Shown here piece by piece: positions 1 through 6,927 of a stretch of DNA of 19,304 nt. Source of the stretch: an uncultured Bacteroidaceae bacterium. Lineage in GTDB: Bacteria; Bacteroidota; Bacteroidia; Bacteroidales; Bacteroidaceae. The stretch is from the NCBI GenBank assembly GCA_934271655.1, contig CAKQRW010000052.1:1-19304 (forward strand). Reading direction: 5' to 3'. Numbering within the stretch: the first letter of the stretch is position 1; every line of letters begins with the position of its first letter. A program made the position numbers and the translations under genes. The notes beneath the pieces are model-generated. The model did not search any database. It was not told where the DNA came from and saw only the letters and a list, made by a program, of their open reading frames with translations.

Positions 1-99
1 AAAAACTGGGTTACAGAACGAACCAAAACTCTTAAAAAAGTGAGTTAAAATTGGTACAACGAACTGGACACCCTACTCAACAATCTTTATAAGTCCATA

Positions 100-306
100 T
101 TGGGAATGCTGAAAAAAGATAAAGTGATTGATAATAGCACTGACACCTCAAAATACGTCAAAGCTGTTGAAGAGGATATGACCACACCGCTTAACACATA
201 CTACAAGTTGCAGGTCCGTGAGAAATATCAGAACGAGGTCATTCTGTATGATTCTGTCTTCTTCCTTCCTATCACCAATCTTATTTACGAAATGACAAAG
301 TTATAA
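100..306 (+). CDS. Small ORF or 3' end of a broken upstream gene, unknown function
   Basis: I do not recognise this protein. The frame is open from 49 to the TAA at 304-306, with possible starts at TTG 100 and ATG 106, giving 66-68 residues. The codons before those starts (49-99) read NWYNELDTLLNNLYKS, which looks protein-like, and no ATG precedes them. All three plus frames carry a stop by position 48. The gene is therefore either a small ORF with a start around 100-106 or the tail of a longer gene cut by the TAA at 46-48. It ends two bases before the ATG of the channel gene at 309, so it belongs to the same operon. The sequence is charged and probably cytoplasmic, with no membrane segment or signal peptide. 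Confidence 0.4.
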   Translation: MGMLKKDKVIDNSTDTSKYVKAVEEDMTTPLNTYYKLQVREKYQNEVILYDSVFFLPITNLIYEMTKL

Positions 307-308
307 AA

Positions 309-1919
309 ATGAGCACGTTCTATATTACAATAACAATATCCGTCGTAGTATCATTAGTATTCTTCTTCTTTCAGTTTCATTACTTCCTTGAAACAAAGAG
401 ATGCCGTGAGAAGTTCGAAAATTTCTTCAAGAGGAATGAATCTTATTCTACACGCATAGAGGGTACGAAGAAAAATCCGTACCCTCAGATTAATTATGTG
501 TGTCAACAGGATACTGACCTGTATGAGCTGATAGAAGGGATAAACAGATATCTCTTCAAGACAAAGGGAACGTCTGATTATGAGTTTATTCGCAAAAAAG
601 TCGAGCGCAAGTTAGATATGCGTTACGACCAGTCTACAGTTCATATCGCTTTCCCTACCTATTTGGGATTGATGGGCACTTTTCTCGGTGTTTTCATGGG
701 TATTCTGTCTTTCCTTTTGGGATTTGATGGCGCAAACAACATTACAGATGAATCCATCAAAAATCTTCTGATTGGTGTGCTCGTGTCGATGCTCACAAGC
801 CTCTGTGGATTGGTGCTTACTACTATCAACAACCATAGTGCCGGTGAGGCTAGGAAGAAGATAGAAGATGACAAGGACGAATTTTATGACTTCATACAGA
901 CAGAGGTTACAAAGACTGCAAGTGCCAGTCTTGTATCTGCCATCAGCAAACTGCATGATACTGTAGACAAGTTCGAACCAGCGTTTGATGGAGTCATAAA
1001 CAGATTTCAAAACACATTCGACAGATGCACAAAAGCCTTTGGCGATAACTTTGAGAAGAATGTGGTCGTCGTTTCAGAAGCTGTTAAGACAATGGGAGAG
1101 AACATGGACAAAATCAATGCTAACATTGACCTTCAGCATAAATTGCTTGAAAATCTCAAAAGCGATGATTTAGTCCGAGGAATGGATAAATACGTGGAAG
1201 CGGCTGAACATTTTGTTGGCATCACGAAGTCACTTGATAAGTTTGAGGAGGCACGCCGATTGATGTTGGCAGCCGCACAGGAATCTATTGCTATTCAGAA
1301 CCGATATAACGAGTCTCTTAAGATTCCGCGTGAGGTGGCTATTAAGATAAGCCAGATTCTTGATAGAGTATCTGATTTCGAAAAGAATATAAATGAGACA
1401 GCCCAAGCACTGACTCGACGCGAAATCCTTGGCAATGATGTTATTACTATGATAAAAAATCAAATAAGTGGTATCTCGAAGAAGGGCAAGATTGCAGATC
1501 AGTATCTTGGCATTGCAGATGGCAAATTGGAAGATCTGTATAAGGAACAGACAAAGGCCATCGACGAAATGAACAAAAGGTATAAAGCTGCTATTGAGGG
1601 ACATATACAGGGATTTGAAGAAATGCTATCTGAACAGACAAAAGCAGTGCAAGATAAACATAAAGCTTTCATTTCTGAGCTTCAAAATATTATAAATATA
1701 GAAGAAGTACATTCCGATTTCTCAAATCTCAGAAAACTTAATGAAATCGTCTCTCAGCTGCAGTCTATCTCCAAAGACTCTGTCAAGTCTGATGTGCTGA
1801 ACAATAAGCTCAAGGAGCTTGCTGATGCTCTGGCGAGAGTGGAGAAGGCTGCGGCGAATCATGGCAACAACGATGTTGAGAAGAAGATTGCAGGATTCTT
1901 TGGTATCGGAAGGAAATAA
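309..1919 (+). CDS. MotA/TolQ/ExbB-type proton channel with long coiled-coil tail, ZorA-like
   Basis: The 536-residue protein has an N-terminal membrane helix (about 5-25) and then two channel helices. The first (about 114-138) holds the MotA/ExbB signature PTYLGLMGTFLGVFMG, and the second spans about 153-173. Residues 180-536 have no membrane segment and read as a long, mostly helical, charged coiled coil. Three helices plus a long cytoplasmic tail is the ZorA arrangement, whereas ExbB and TolQ lack such a tail and flagellar MotA has four helices. In Zorya the ZorA pentamer surrounds a ZorB dimer and uses ion flow to signal to effectors inside the cell. The next gene encodes the matching MotB/OmpA-like subunit 12 bases downstream. 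Membership of the channel family is secure. The Zorya-like role rests on tail length and gene neighbours. Confidence 0.85.
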   Translation: MSTFYITITISVVVSLVFFFFQFHYFLETKRCREKFENFFKRNESYSTRIEGTKKNPYPQINYVCQQDTDLYELIEGINRYLFKTKGTSDYEFIRKKVERKLDMRYDQSTVHIAFPTYLGLMGTFLGVFMGILSFLLGFDGANNITDESIKNLLIGVLVSMLTSLCGLVLTTINNHSAGEARKKIEDDKDEFYDFIQTEVTKTASASLVSAISKLHDTVDKFEPAFDGVINRFQNTFDRCTKAFGDNFEKNVVVVSEAVKTMGENMDKINANIDLQHKLLENLKSDDLVRGMDKYVEAAEHFVGITKSLDKFEEARRLMLAAAQESIAIQNRYNESLKIPREVAIKISQILDRVSDFEKNINETAQALTRREILGNDVITMIKNQISGISKKGKIADQYLGIADGKLEDLYKEQTKAIDEMNKRYKAAIEGHIQGFEEMLSEQTKAVQDKHKAFISELQNIINIEEVHSDFSNLRKLNEIVSQLQSISKDSVKSDVLNNKLKELADALARVEKAAANHGNNDVEKKIAGFFGIGRK

Positions 1920-1931
1920 ATTCATTGATTT

Positions 1932-2720
1932 ATGGATGGTAAGAACAATGGCTCGTTTTGGCCAAGCTACGTGGATATTATGACAACTCTGTTTGCCATA
2001 ACGCTCGTTCTGTTTGTTGTTTCATTTAGCCGTTTCAAGATTAAGGAGAAGCAACTGCAGGTTTTGGTTGATGAATACCAGAATATTGTGAACGTATATT
2101 CGACCGTGAATGAAATAGACGATTCTCGGCTATTCGGATATGATTCCTCTTATTTGAAACATCTTATGACGATTGACATTCAGTATCAGCAAAAGGAGTA
2201 TAGAATGGACATGTTGATGCAGGACATCAATGACTCTGTGGAAGCCGAGAAAATCAGAAGTGATGTGAAAGCGGCAGGAGATACCATAAGGTCAAAGATT
2301 ATGAAACTGGAAACGTCTATTCCTGACAGGCTTAAAAAGAACATCAAGTTCTTGATTGTAATTGAAGGACAGTCTTCAAAGGTGGCTTTCAATGTAGATG
2401 ACTGGAAAAATAATTACACCCTGTCATATTTGCGTGCTCAATATCTTAATGAGTTTTGGAAGTCTAATGGGATTGATTTTGAAGACATGCCTCGTTGCGA
2501 GTTGGTCATTTCGGGTAGTGGCGAAGGCGGCAAACCTCGTGTGGAAGTGGATGAGGCTGCTTTGCGTGTGAAATATCCTGAAGACAAAGATTACTACCGA
2601 CATTGGCTGGAAGAGGAAGGTAGGAATCAGCGATTCCTTGTACATATAGTACCGGTAATTGGAAACATAGATGTTACAAGAGAAAAAATGGAACATCTCA
2701 AAGGCAATAAATCTGAATGA
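1932..2720 (+). CDS. MotB/OmpA-like stator subunit, ZorB-like
   Basis: The 262-residue protein begins with a short cytoplasmic stretch and one membrane helix, WPSYVDIMTTLFAITLVLF (about 10-32). Asp15 in SYVD matches the ion-carrying aspartate of MotB and ZorB. A charged linker (about 35-140) leads to an OmpA-like peptidoglycan-binding domain. Its recognisable pieces, in order, are FLIVIEGQSSK, YTLSYLRA, SGSGEGGKPR and NQRFLVHIVP, corresponding to the family's EGHTD, LSxxRA, G-x-GE-x-P and NRR segments. The aspartate of EGHTD is not conserved here. The protein should anchor the motor to the cell wall while the helix pairs with the channel protein encoded upstream. The ATGA overlap with the next gene (2717-2720) indicates translational coupling. 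General MotB/TolR homologues are possible, but the partner's long tail favours a ZorAB-type motor. Confidence 0.82.
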   Translation: MDGKNNGSFWPSYVDIMTTLFAITLVLFVVSFSRFKIKEKQLQVLVDEYQNIVNVYSTVNEIDDSRLFGYDSSYLKHLMTIDIQYQQKEYRMDMLMQDINDSVEAEKIRSDVKAAGDTIRSKIMKLETSIPDRLKKNIKFLIVIEGQSSKVAFNVDDWKNNYTLSYLRAQYLNEFWKSNGIDFEDMPRCELVISGSGEGGKPRVEVDEAALRVKYPEDKDYYRHWLEEEGRNQRFLVHIVPVIGNIDVTREKMEHLKGNKSE

Positions 2721-3424
2721 AAGAAAAAATAGACATCAACAAGCAGTATGAAGAGATATTCGGTAGAGAACAACGCCCCAATATCTTTGCGCCCGACGAT
2801 GAGGGGTATGCTTCTCTTCGTCAGGAGATACTTGATGCTGAGCGTGAATATAATTCTGAAGGGGTCTTGCCATTCAATGGCTTGATTGTTCCTTTTTATG
2901 AGGATAACGACGTATCTGGGACAGGTGGTAATACTGAGTTGTGGAGTTCTTATTATGTGGTGAATGAGAACACTGATTCTTGTATCAACATAGCAAATGT
3001 GGTTGACAATCTCTTATCTAATGCGGATTTAGTGGAAATGCTTAAAGGAATTGAAAATCCTCAGAAGCAGAAGGAAGAAGTGTCATCACACCAATTATTC
3101 TTTATTAAAAGAATTTCTTCTGAGAGAGAGAAATTTTGCAACGCATTTGGCTATTATGATGAATGTACAAAGAAATTTGTCCTTCAAGCTGGTTCTATTC
3201 TGGCTTCTGGCTCAGGTAGTCTTTTGACTACTATGTCCCGTTGTGTTTTTTTGCAAAAACACTGCACCAAAGTATCGCAAGGCTATAGGTTGGAGCAGGA
3301 TTGTGTCTTTGATGCCCCAAGTACTGCTGCTGGTTATGTTCTGGGACGTTCAGCCAATGGATGGAAAGAGTGGAAAGATTGCAATGGCAATACTTTGGAT
3401 TTTGTTTATAGAAAGTGCATATAA
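2717..3424 (+). CDS. DUF4357 domain protein, candidate effector or sensor of the ZorAB-like motor
   Basis: The 235-residue protein has no signal peptide or membrane helix. Its C-terminal part (about 150-235) matches DUF4357: FVLQAGSILASGSG at 154-167, an FLQKHC segment, a VFDAPSTAAGYVLG segment, then GRSANGWKEWKD at 210-221 with a closing TLDFVYRK. That domain often ends GIY-YIG nucleases and restriction-associated proteins. The N-terminal 150 residues are acidic and unrecognised, and I see no GIY-YIG or other nuclease motif. The start codon overlaps the stop of the MotB/OmpA gene (ATGA), so production is probably coupled to the motor. This is the last gene before a terminator at 3447. A role as the cytoplasmic partner of the motor is inferred from position only. 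Confidence 0.78.
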   Translation: MKEKIDINKQYEEIFGREQRPNIFAPDDEGYASLRQEILDAEREYNSEGVLPFNGLIVPFYEDNDVSGTGGNTELWSSYYVVNENTDSCINIANVVDNLLSNADLVEMLKGIENPQKQKEEVSSHQLFFIKRISSEREKFCNAFGYYDECTKKFVLQAGSILASGSGSLLTTMSRCVFLQKHCTKVSQGYRLEQDCVFDAPSTAAGYVLGRSANGWKEWKDCNGNTLDFVYRKCI

Positions 3425-3446
3425 AAAGTATTTGAGAGAAGAATGA

Positions 3447-3484
3447 GGAAAGTTTACTGGTTATCAGTTACTTTCCTTATTTTA
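3447..3484 (+). terminator. Hairpin terminator of the ZorAB-like operon
   Basis: GGAAAGT (3447-3453) pairs with ACTTTCC (3470-3476), and inside it ACTG pairs with CAGT around a GTTAT loop. A T-rich stretch (TTATTTTA) follows. The hairpin lies 23 bases after the stop codon of the DUF4357 gene. Confidence 0.75.
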
Positions 3485-3564
3485 GTTGAAAGTGGCGAGG
3501 ACAGGCGAAGACGGGGGATACGACAAGATGATTGCCCAAATCTGTGAATGGTTTTTGGGCACTC

Positions 3565-3674
3565 GTTGCCCACAGTGTGGGCAATGGTTGCCCACGGCTT
3601 GTTCAGTCGTTGCCCACGGCCTGGTCACAGATTGCCCACAGCCTGGTCACAGGTTGCCCACGGCTTGTTCATGG
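3565..3674. repeat. 22-bp tandem repeat, five units
   Basis: Five back-to-back 22-base units start at 3565, 3587, 3609, 3631 and 3653. Each begins with (G/A)TTGCCCAC(A/G)G, followed by a more variable half (CTTGTTCA or CCTGGTCACAG). The first unit differs and forms an exact inverted repeat, TTGCCCACA/TGTGGGCAA around a single G (3566-3584). There are no spacers, so this is not a CRISPR array. Its high GC content stands out from the AT-rich surroundings. Confidence 0.9.
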
Positions 3675-3801
3675 AGGGAAATGTCATTTGCAAACGTACG
3701 ACTTGAATCATTTTTTTGTGGGTATTGCCTATATTGGAGTTGTTGATTCCTTGTTAAAGAGTACGTAATAACGCTTTATTTTGAGGTGTGTTTGTATCGA
3801 A

Positions 3802-3881
3802 ATGACACTTCTATGACGCTTTTATGACACTTCTATGATACTTTACTGATACTTTTTTGATGATTTTTAGAGAAGTGTCAT
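3802..3881. repeat. 11-bp tandem repeat with an inverted copy
   Basis: Six consecutive 11-base units start at 3802, 3813, 3824, 3835, 3846 and 3857. Units 1 and 3 are identical (ATGACACTTCT) and the others decay progressively. At 3871-3881 lies AGAAGTGTCAT, the exact reverse complement of units 1 and 3, so the block can fold into a long hairpin. Confidence 0.8.
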
Positions 3882-3940
3882 TGTTGATAATATATTAAGT
3901 AACAGAAAGATGAATTTGGAAAACATGCCAGTAATGATAC

Positions 3941-3960
3941 TTTGACACTTTTTTGTCAAA
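3941..3960. repeat. Short inverted repeat TTTGACA/TGTCAAA
   Basis: A 7-base perfect stem with a 6-base loop lies just before an A-run. It could be a weak terminator, a binding site or chance in AT-rich DNA. No neighbouring gene end explains it. Confidence 0.4.
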
Positions 3961-3968
3961 AAAACAAT

Positions 3969-3998
3969 TATACGTGTGCGCGCGCATACACGTGTGCG
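3969..3998. other. 30-base alternating purine-pyrimidine tract (Z-DNA-prone)
   Basis: From 3969 to 3998 every base alternates pyrimidine and purine, with a CG/GC core (GTGCGCGCGCAT). The tract is also nearly palindromic, with ACGTGT and ACACGT arms. Such tracts are known to adopt left-handed Z-DNA under negative supercoiling. Confidence 0.7.
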
Positions 3999-4220
3999 AG
4001 AGTGGCCGCAAAAACATTTTCCGCAGCTTTTTCATGCTGTCATAGTATGTGCCAACATGAAGGCCAGATATGCCATGACGCATAGCATCACATTACGGCA
4101 AATCGGGTAGGACTGTTTGAGGAAAACCATGATAAAAAAGGAAAGGAGAGGCTGGACGATACGTCATTTAGTGTGTTGCGGACAATGCGAAATGCTGGGG
4201 AGGCTGTTGCATCGTCGTTG

Positions 4221-4294
4221 TGACTCGGATGGGACTCAAACCCATGACCTGCAGAACCGGAATCTGACGCTCTATTCAACTGAGCTACCGAGCC
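4221..4294 (-). tRNA. tRNA-Arg (anticodon CCG)
   Basis: The reverse complement folds as a full cloverleaf. The acceptor arm is GGCTCGG with CCGAGTC (one G-T pair), and the D arm is GCTC/GAGC. The anticodon stem is TCAGA/TCTGC with one mismatched outer pair. The anticodon loop is TTCCGGT, giving anticodon CCG at 4260-4258. The T arm is ATGGG/CCCAT around TTTGAGT, and the discriminator base is A. It reads CGG arginine codons. The 3' CCA is not encoded and would be added afterwards. Its 3' end faces the AT-rich accessory region. Confidence 0.95.
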
Positions 4295-4360
4295 AAAAAG
4301 TGTAAGGAATGGCGTGAGGACACAATCAGAAAAAAACGTCCTCTGTTATCGTTTCCATTG

Positions 4361-4388
4361 CAAAGGTAGGCATTTTTGTTGAAACAAG
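4361..4388 (-). promoter_or_regulatory. Promoter of tRNA-Arg
   Basis: On the minus strand TACCTTTG (4368-4361) fits the Bacteroidetes -7 box TAnnTTTG exactly. A TTG lies about 16 bases further upstream as a weak -33 element. The start would fall about 60 bases before the tRNA 5' end. Confidence 0.6.
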
Positions 4389-4453
4389 CATTATTTTTTT
4401 TGCAAGAGTGGGTTTTTTTCTTGAATTTTTACAAAGTTCTTCTGTTTTTGTGC

Positions 4454-4461
4454 TAATTTTG
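4454..4461 (+). promoter_or_regulatory. -7 promoter box for the OmpA/ATP-grasp operon
   Basis: TAATTTTG matches the Bacteroidetes -7 consensus and sits 27 bases before the ATG at 4489, giving a leader of about 20 bases. No clear -33 TTTG is seen at the usual spacing. Confidence 0.55.
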
Positions 4462-4488
4462 CAATACAAACGATAAAATGCATGCAGA

Positions 4489-5628
4489 ATGGACAAGAGA
4501 ATGATAGTTGCGGCAGCTGTGCTGGCACAGTCGCTGACGATGGCGGCGCAGAGTGTGCTGCCTGTGCAGGAGAAGCATAAGAATGGAGACTGGTATGTGG
4601 GGCTTGGTGTGGGCTATAGCCAGTGCTTGGCGGAGAATGCCCAGGCAGAGGATTTCATAAGCCACCAGATACCTTCGTATAATGTCATGATAGGTCACAA
4701 CTTCAGCCGCACGTTTGGCCTGCGGCTTACAGGCGGCATGAATTTCCAGTCATCGAGATGCAACGAGGCCTTGTCGGAGAGTCTGCCAGAGGTGTATGGC
4801 GACGGCATGTACAAGTTCAAGTGCTGGTCGGCACAGATGTCGGGAGTGCTGAACATGACGAACCTGTTCTTCGGCTATGACCAGATGCGTACGCTGACGT
4901 GGAACATGCTGTTTGGCGGCGGTGTGGTAGGCACGTTTGGCTTCGAGAAGAAGGTGATAGACAAATGGAACCTGCTGACATACTATCCTGTCGATGGCGA
5001 GGGCGGCATGTATGCTGTGGGGCATCTGGGCACCCAGTGCTGCGTGCAGGCCGGCAAGGCGTGGGACGTGGGCCTGGAGCTTCGCATGAATGTGACAGAC
5101 AATAATTATAATGGCGTGTCCAACAACAACACTATCGACTTCTATCTGGATGCCATGCTGAGTGTCTCTTACCATCTGAAGAATGGCAAGCAGGGCATGA
5201 GGCGCATGGCAGATCCTGGTGGGAAGGTGTATGTCGACCCCGTGCTGGCTGACTGCGCCGTGTCTCAGCCAGAGACAGTGTCTTTTGGCGAGGCTATGAA
5301 AGCAGAGGTGCCTTTCTATGCCGGCTTCTATTACATGAACGATGTGACGCTGATGAAGGTGGAGCAGGTGGCCAAGTTTCTGAGGCAGCATCCGGAGGTG
5401 GCTCTCGATGTGGTGGGCCATCCTGATGTGGTGCCTGATGAGGACGAGGAGTATCATGCGCATCTGGCCCAGAGCAGGGCTGAGGCTGTGAAGAAGGCTC
5501 TGGTGGATAAGTTCGGCATTGAGCCAGAGAGACTGGAGTGTGTGGCGGCTGAGAGAGCCCTGCAGTCGTACAAGGCTGTGAGGGAGTGGGTGCCTGCCGT
5601 GAGCTTTGTGATGAGGGAGAGACGATGA
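4489..5628 (+). CDS. Outer-membrane beta-barrel protein with C-terminal OmpA-like domain
   Basis: The 379-residue protein opens with a signal peptide (MDKRMIVAAAVLAQSLTMAA, cleaved near residue 20). A region rich in alternating hydrophobic residues follows (about 30-240), beginning WYVGLGVGYS and typical of an eight-stranded OmpA-type barrel. The C-terminal part (about 280-375) resembles an OmpA domain: VEQVAKFLRQHPEVALDVVGHPD, then LAQSRAEAVKKALVDKFGI. GHPD replaces the usual GHTD, so peptidoglycan binding may be altered. The likely role is tethering the outer membrane to the cell wall. The stop codon overlaps the start of the ATP-grasp gene by ATGA, so the two form an operon. The exact barrel family is not identified. 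Confidence 0.82.
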   Translation: MDKRMIVAAAVLAQSLTMAAQSVLPVQEKHKNGDWYVGLGVGYSQCLAENAQAEDFISHQIPSYNVMIGHNFSRTFGLRLTGGMNFQSSRCNEALSESLPEVYGDGMYKFKCWSAQMSGVLNMTNLFFGYDQMRTLTWNMLFGGGVVGTFGFEKKVIDKWNLLTYYPVDGEGGMYAVGHLGTQCCVQAGKAWDVGLELRMNVTDNNYNGVSNNNTIDFYLDAMLSVSYHLKNGKQGMRRMADPGGKVYVDPVLADCAVSQPETVSFGEAMKAEVPFYAGFYYMNDVTLMKVEQVAKFLRQHPEVALDVVGHPDVVPDEDEEYHAHLAQSRAEAVKKALVDKFGIEPERLECVAAERALQSYKAVREWVPAVSFVMRERR

Positions 5629-6644
5629 GGAGCCTGTTCAATTGTTCCAACGACATGGCCTTGGCTGCTGATGTGAGGCAGTATGTGCCGCCGAAGCGTG
5701 TCAAGCAGATGGAAGACGAGTTGGCTGGCCTGGCTCGTTGGTGGGACGGCACGAGGTTTGCTGGTCCATGGGGATGGAGCGTGGCTGCCAAGCAGAGGTA
5801 TAGGCTTATGGGAGTGGATGAGTGTGAGCTGCCGGATGACGCTTGGCTCATGACGGTGAGGCAACTGTCCAGCAGGGAGTTTGCCTGTGGATATGTGAGG
5901 GAACTGCTGTGCGCGATGGATGACGACAGACTCGTGGGAGACAAAATGAGATATGTGAGTGGCGAGGAGTGGCGCAGGATGCCGTGGAATAAGGAGGCCA
6001 TGGAGGGGCACGATGAGGCTGGCGCCATGGCCGGGCCTGAGTGGTTGCATGACTTCCCCCTTATCTTCAAGTCGCCTTGGTCATCATCGGGCAGAGGCGT
6101 GTTTGTGGCCAGGGAGATGGGTGGCAATGTCAGGGCGAGGCTCGACGGCTTTGTGACGGCTCAGGGCGGCTTTGCTGCCGACAGGTTTTATGAGGACAAG
6201 CTGGTGGATTTTGCCATGGAGTTTTTTGTGGAGGGTGACGGCCGGGTGGAGTTTCTTGGCTATTCGGTCTTTCATGCTGCCGATGGCGGAGCCTACGGAT
6301 ATAATTATGTCGATAGCCAGGAGAGGCTGGCGCGCATGATAGACGTGGACGAAACCCTGCTGGCGAAGCTGGTGAGGCATCACGAGTCGAGGCTTGGCGC
6401 ATTGGACTATAGAGGCGTTGTGGGTGTGGACATGATGAAGGTGGTGGTGGATGGCGAAGTGAGGGTGCATCCGTGTGTGGAGATGAACATGAGAATGAAT
6501 ATGGGTGTGCTGTCTATAGTGCTGTGGGACAGGCTGAGAGAACAAGGAGGCCTGGACGGCGTGGTGGAACTGACAGAGAGGCGTGAGCATGGCTTCCAGG
6601 CTGTGGTAGACCACGGCAAACTGATGATCACATACAAGAGGTGA
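5625..6644 (+). CDS. ATP-grasp-like protein of unknown substrate
   Basis: The start is ATG 5625, overlapping the upstream stop (ATGA). An earlier in-frame GTG at 5586 would add 13 residues that only overlap the previous gene. The 339-residue product has no signal peptide. ATP-grasp-like pieces are visible: IFKSPWSSSGRGVF with Lys149 followed by a glycine/serine-rich loop, a DFAMEFFVEG segment, a GVDMM strand, and a metal-site-like EMNMRMN (Glu286, Asn288, Arg290). ATP-grasp enzymes join a carboxylate to an amine or thiol via an acyl-phosphate. The substrate is unknown, although linkage to an envelope protein hints at envelope or peptide modification. A strong terminator follows at 6699. Family assignment is from motifs and is fairly but not fully certain. 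Confidence 0.7.
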   Translation: MRSLFNCSNDMALAADVRQYVPPKRVKQMEDELAGLARWWDGTRFAGPWGWSVAAKQRYRLMGVDECELPDDAWLMTVRQLSSREFACGYVRELLCAMDDDRLVGDKMRYVSGEEWRRMPWNKEAMEGHDEAGAMAGPEWLHDFPLIFKSPWSSSGRGVFVAREMGGNVRARLDGFVTAQGGFAADRFYEDKLVDFAMEFFVEGDGRVEFLGYSVFHAADGGAYGYNYVDSQERLARMIDVDETLLAKLVRHHESRLGALDYRGVVGVDMMKVVVDGEVRVHPCVEMNMRMNMGVLSIVLWDRLREQGGLDGVVELTERREHGFQAVVDHGKLMITYKR

Positions 6645-6698
6645 GACGAAAAACGGATGTGATGTGATTGCAAAATCTTATATTGCTTGATGTATATA

Positions 6699-6738
6699 GA
6701 CAGGCGGTAGGTAGTAATGCTTGCCGCCTGTCTTTTTT
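6699..6738 (+). terminator. Rho-independent terminator after the ATP-grasp gene
   Basis: GACAGGCGG (6699-6707) pairs perfectly with CCGCCTGTC (6724-6732), followed by TTTTTT. It is 55 bases after the stop codon. Confidence 0.92.
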
Positions 6739-6927
6739 GGGGGTGTTGATGAGAAATAATGGCTAAAGGATGTCTATGGCTGTACAGTTGGATTTGTGCG
6801 CCATGTAAGTAATCGACTGTAATATCCGCAGCCTCCGTAGAAACGACGTTGTGGATGCGATGTGTCACCTAACGGTGTCGAGAAACATTTGCGTCCTCTT
6901 ATTGGCGGAATTCCATCTAAAGAGTCT

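Larger units (their letters stand above)
1..4220. other. Probable accessory (defence) island abutting tRNA-Arg
   Basis: This stretch is visibly richer in A and T than the rest of the window, and its codon choice (many AAA, AAT, TAT, ATT codons) differs from the GC-ending codons used after 4480. It carries a defence-like operon followed by several hundred bases of repeats, and stops at the 3' end of a minus-strand tRNA-Arg. Islands commonly integrate at tRNA 3' ends. No integrase and no second copy of the tRNA 3' end are present in the window, so integration is inferred from composition, content and position only. Confidence 0.5.
3485..4220. other. Gene-poor repeat-bearing stretch between operon and tRNA-Arg
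   Basis: No convincing gene is present in these roughly 740 bases. Open frames at 3486-3768 simply read through the 22-bp repeats, and a minus-strand frame at 3895-4083 has no recognisable content. The stretch holds two tandem-repeat families (3565-3674 and 3802-3867), a short hairpin TTTGACA/TGTCAAA (3941-3960) and an alternating purine-pyrimidine tract (3969-3998). Confidence 0.6.

Noticed and set aside
34..43. Slippery heptamer A AAA AAG followed by TGA, suggesting programmed -1 frameshifting
   Set aside because: The shifted frame also stops at 46-48, so a shift would add only two residues, and the upstream reading frame is unknown.
3243..3446. Second plus-strand frame inside the DUF4357 gene, which might suggest a frameshift
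   Set aside because: The DUF4357 signature continues in the first frame to its natural end, so no frameshift is needed.
3565..3674. CRISPR-like appearance of the repeat array (also 17157-17317)
   Set aside because: Units are directly adjacent with no unique spacers, are too short for CRISPR repeats, and no cas genes are present.
3486..3768. Two overlapping open frames of about 80 residues
   Set aside because: They arise from reading the 22-bp repeats in different frames; there is no recognisable domain or start context.
4088..4305. Open frames on both strands across 4088-4305
   Set aside because: They overlap the tRNA-Arg gene and have no protein-like features.
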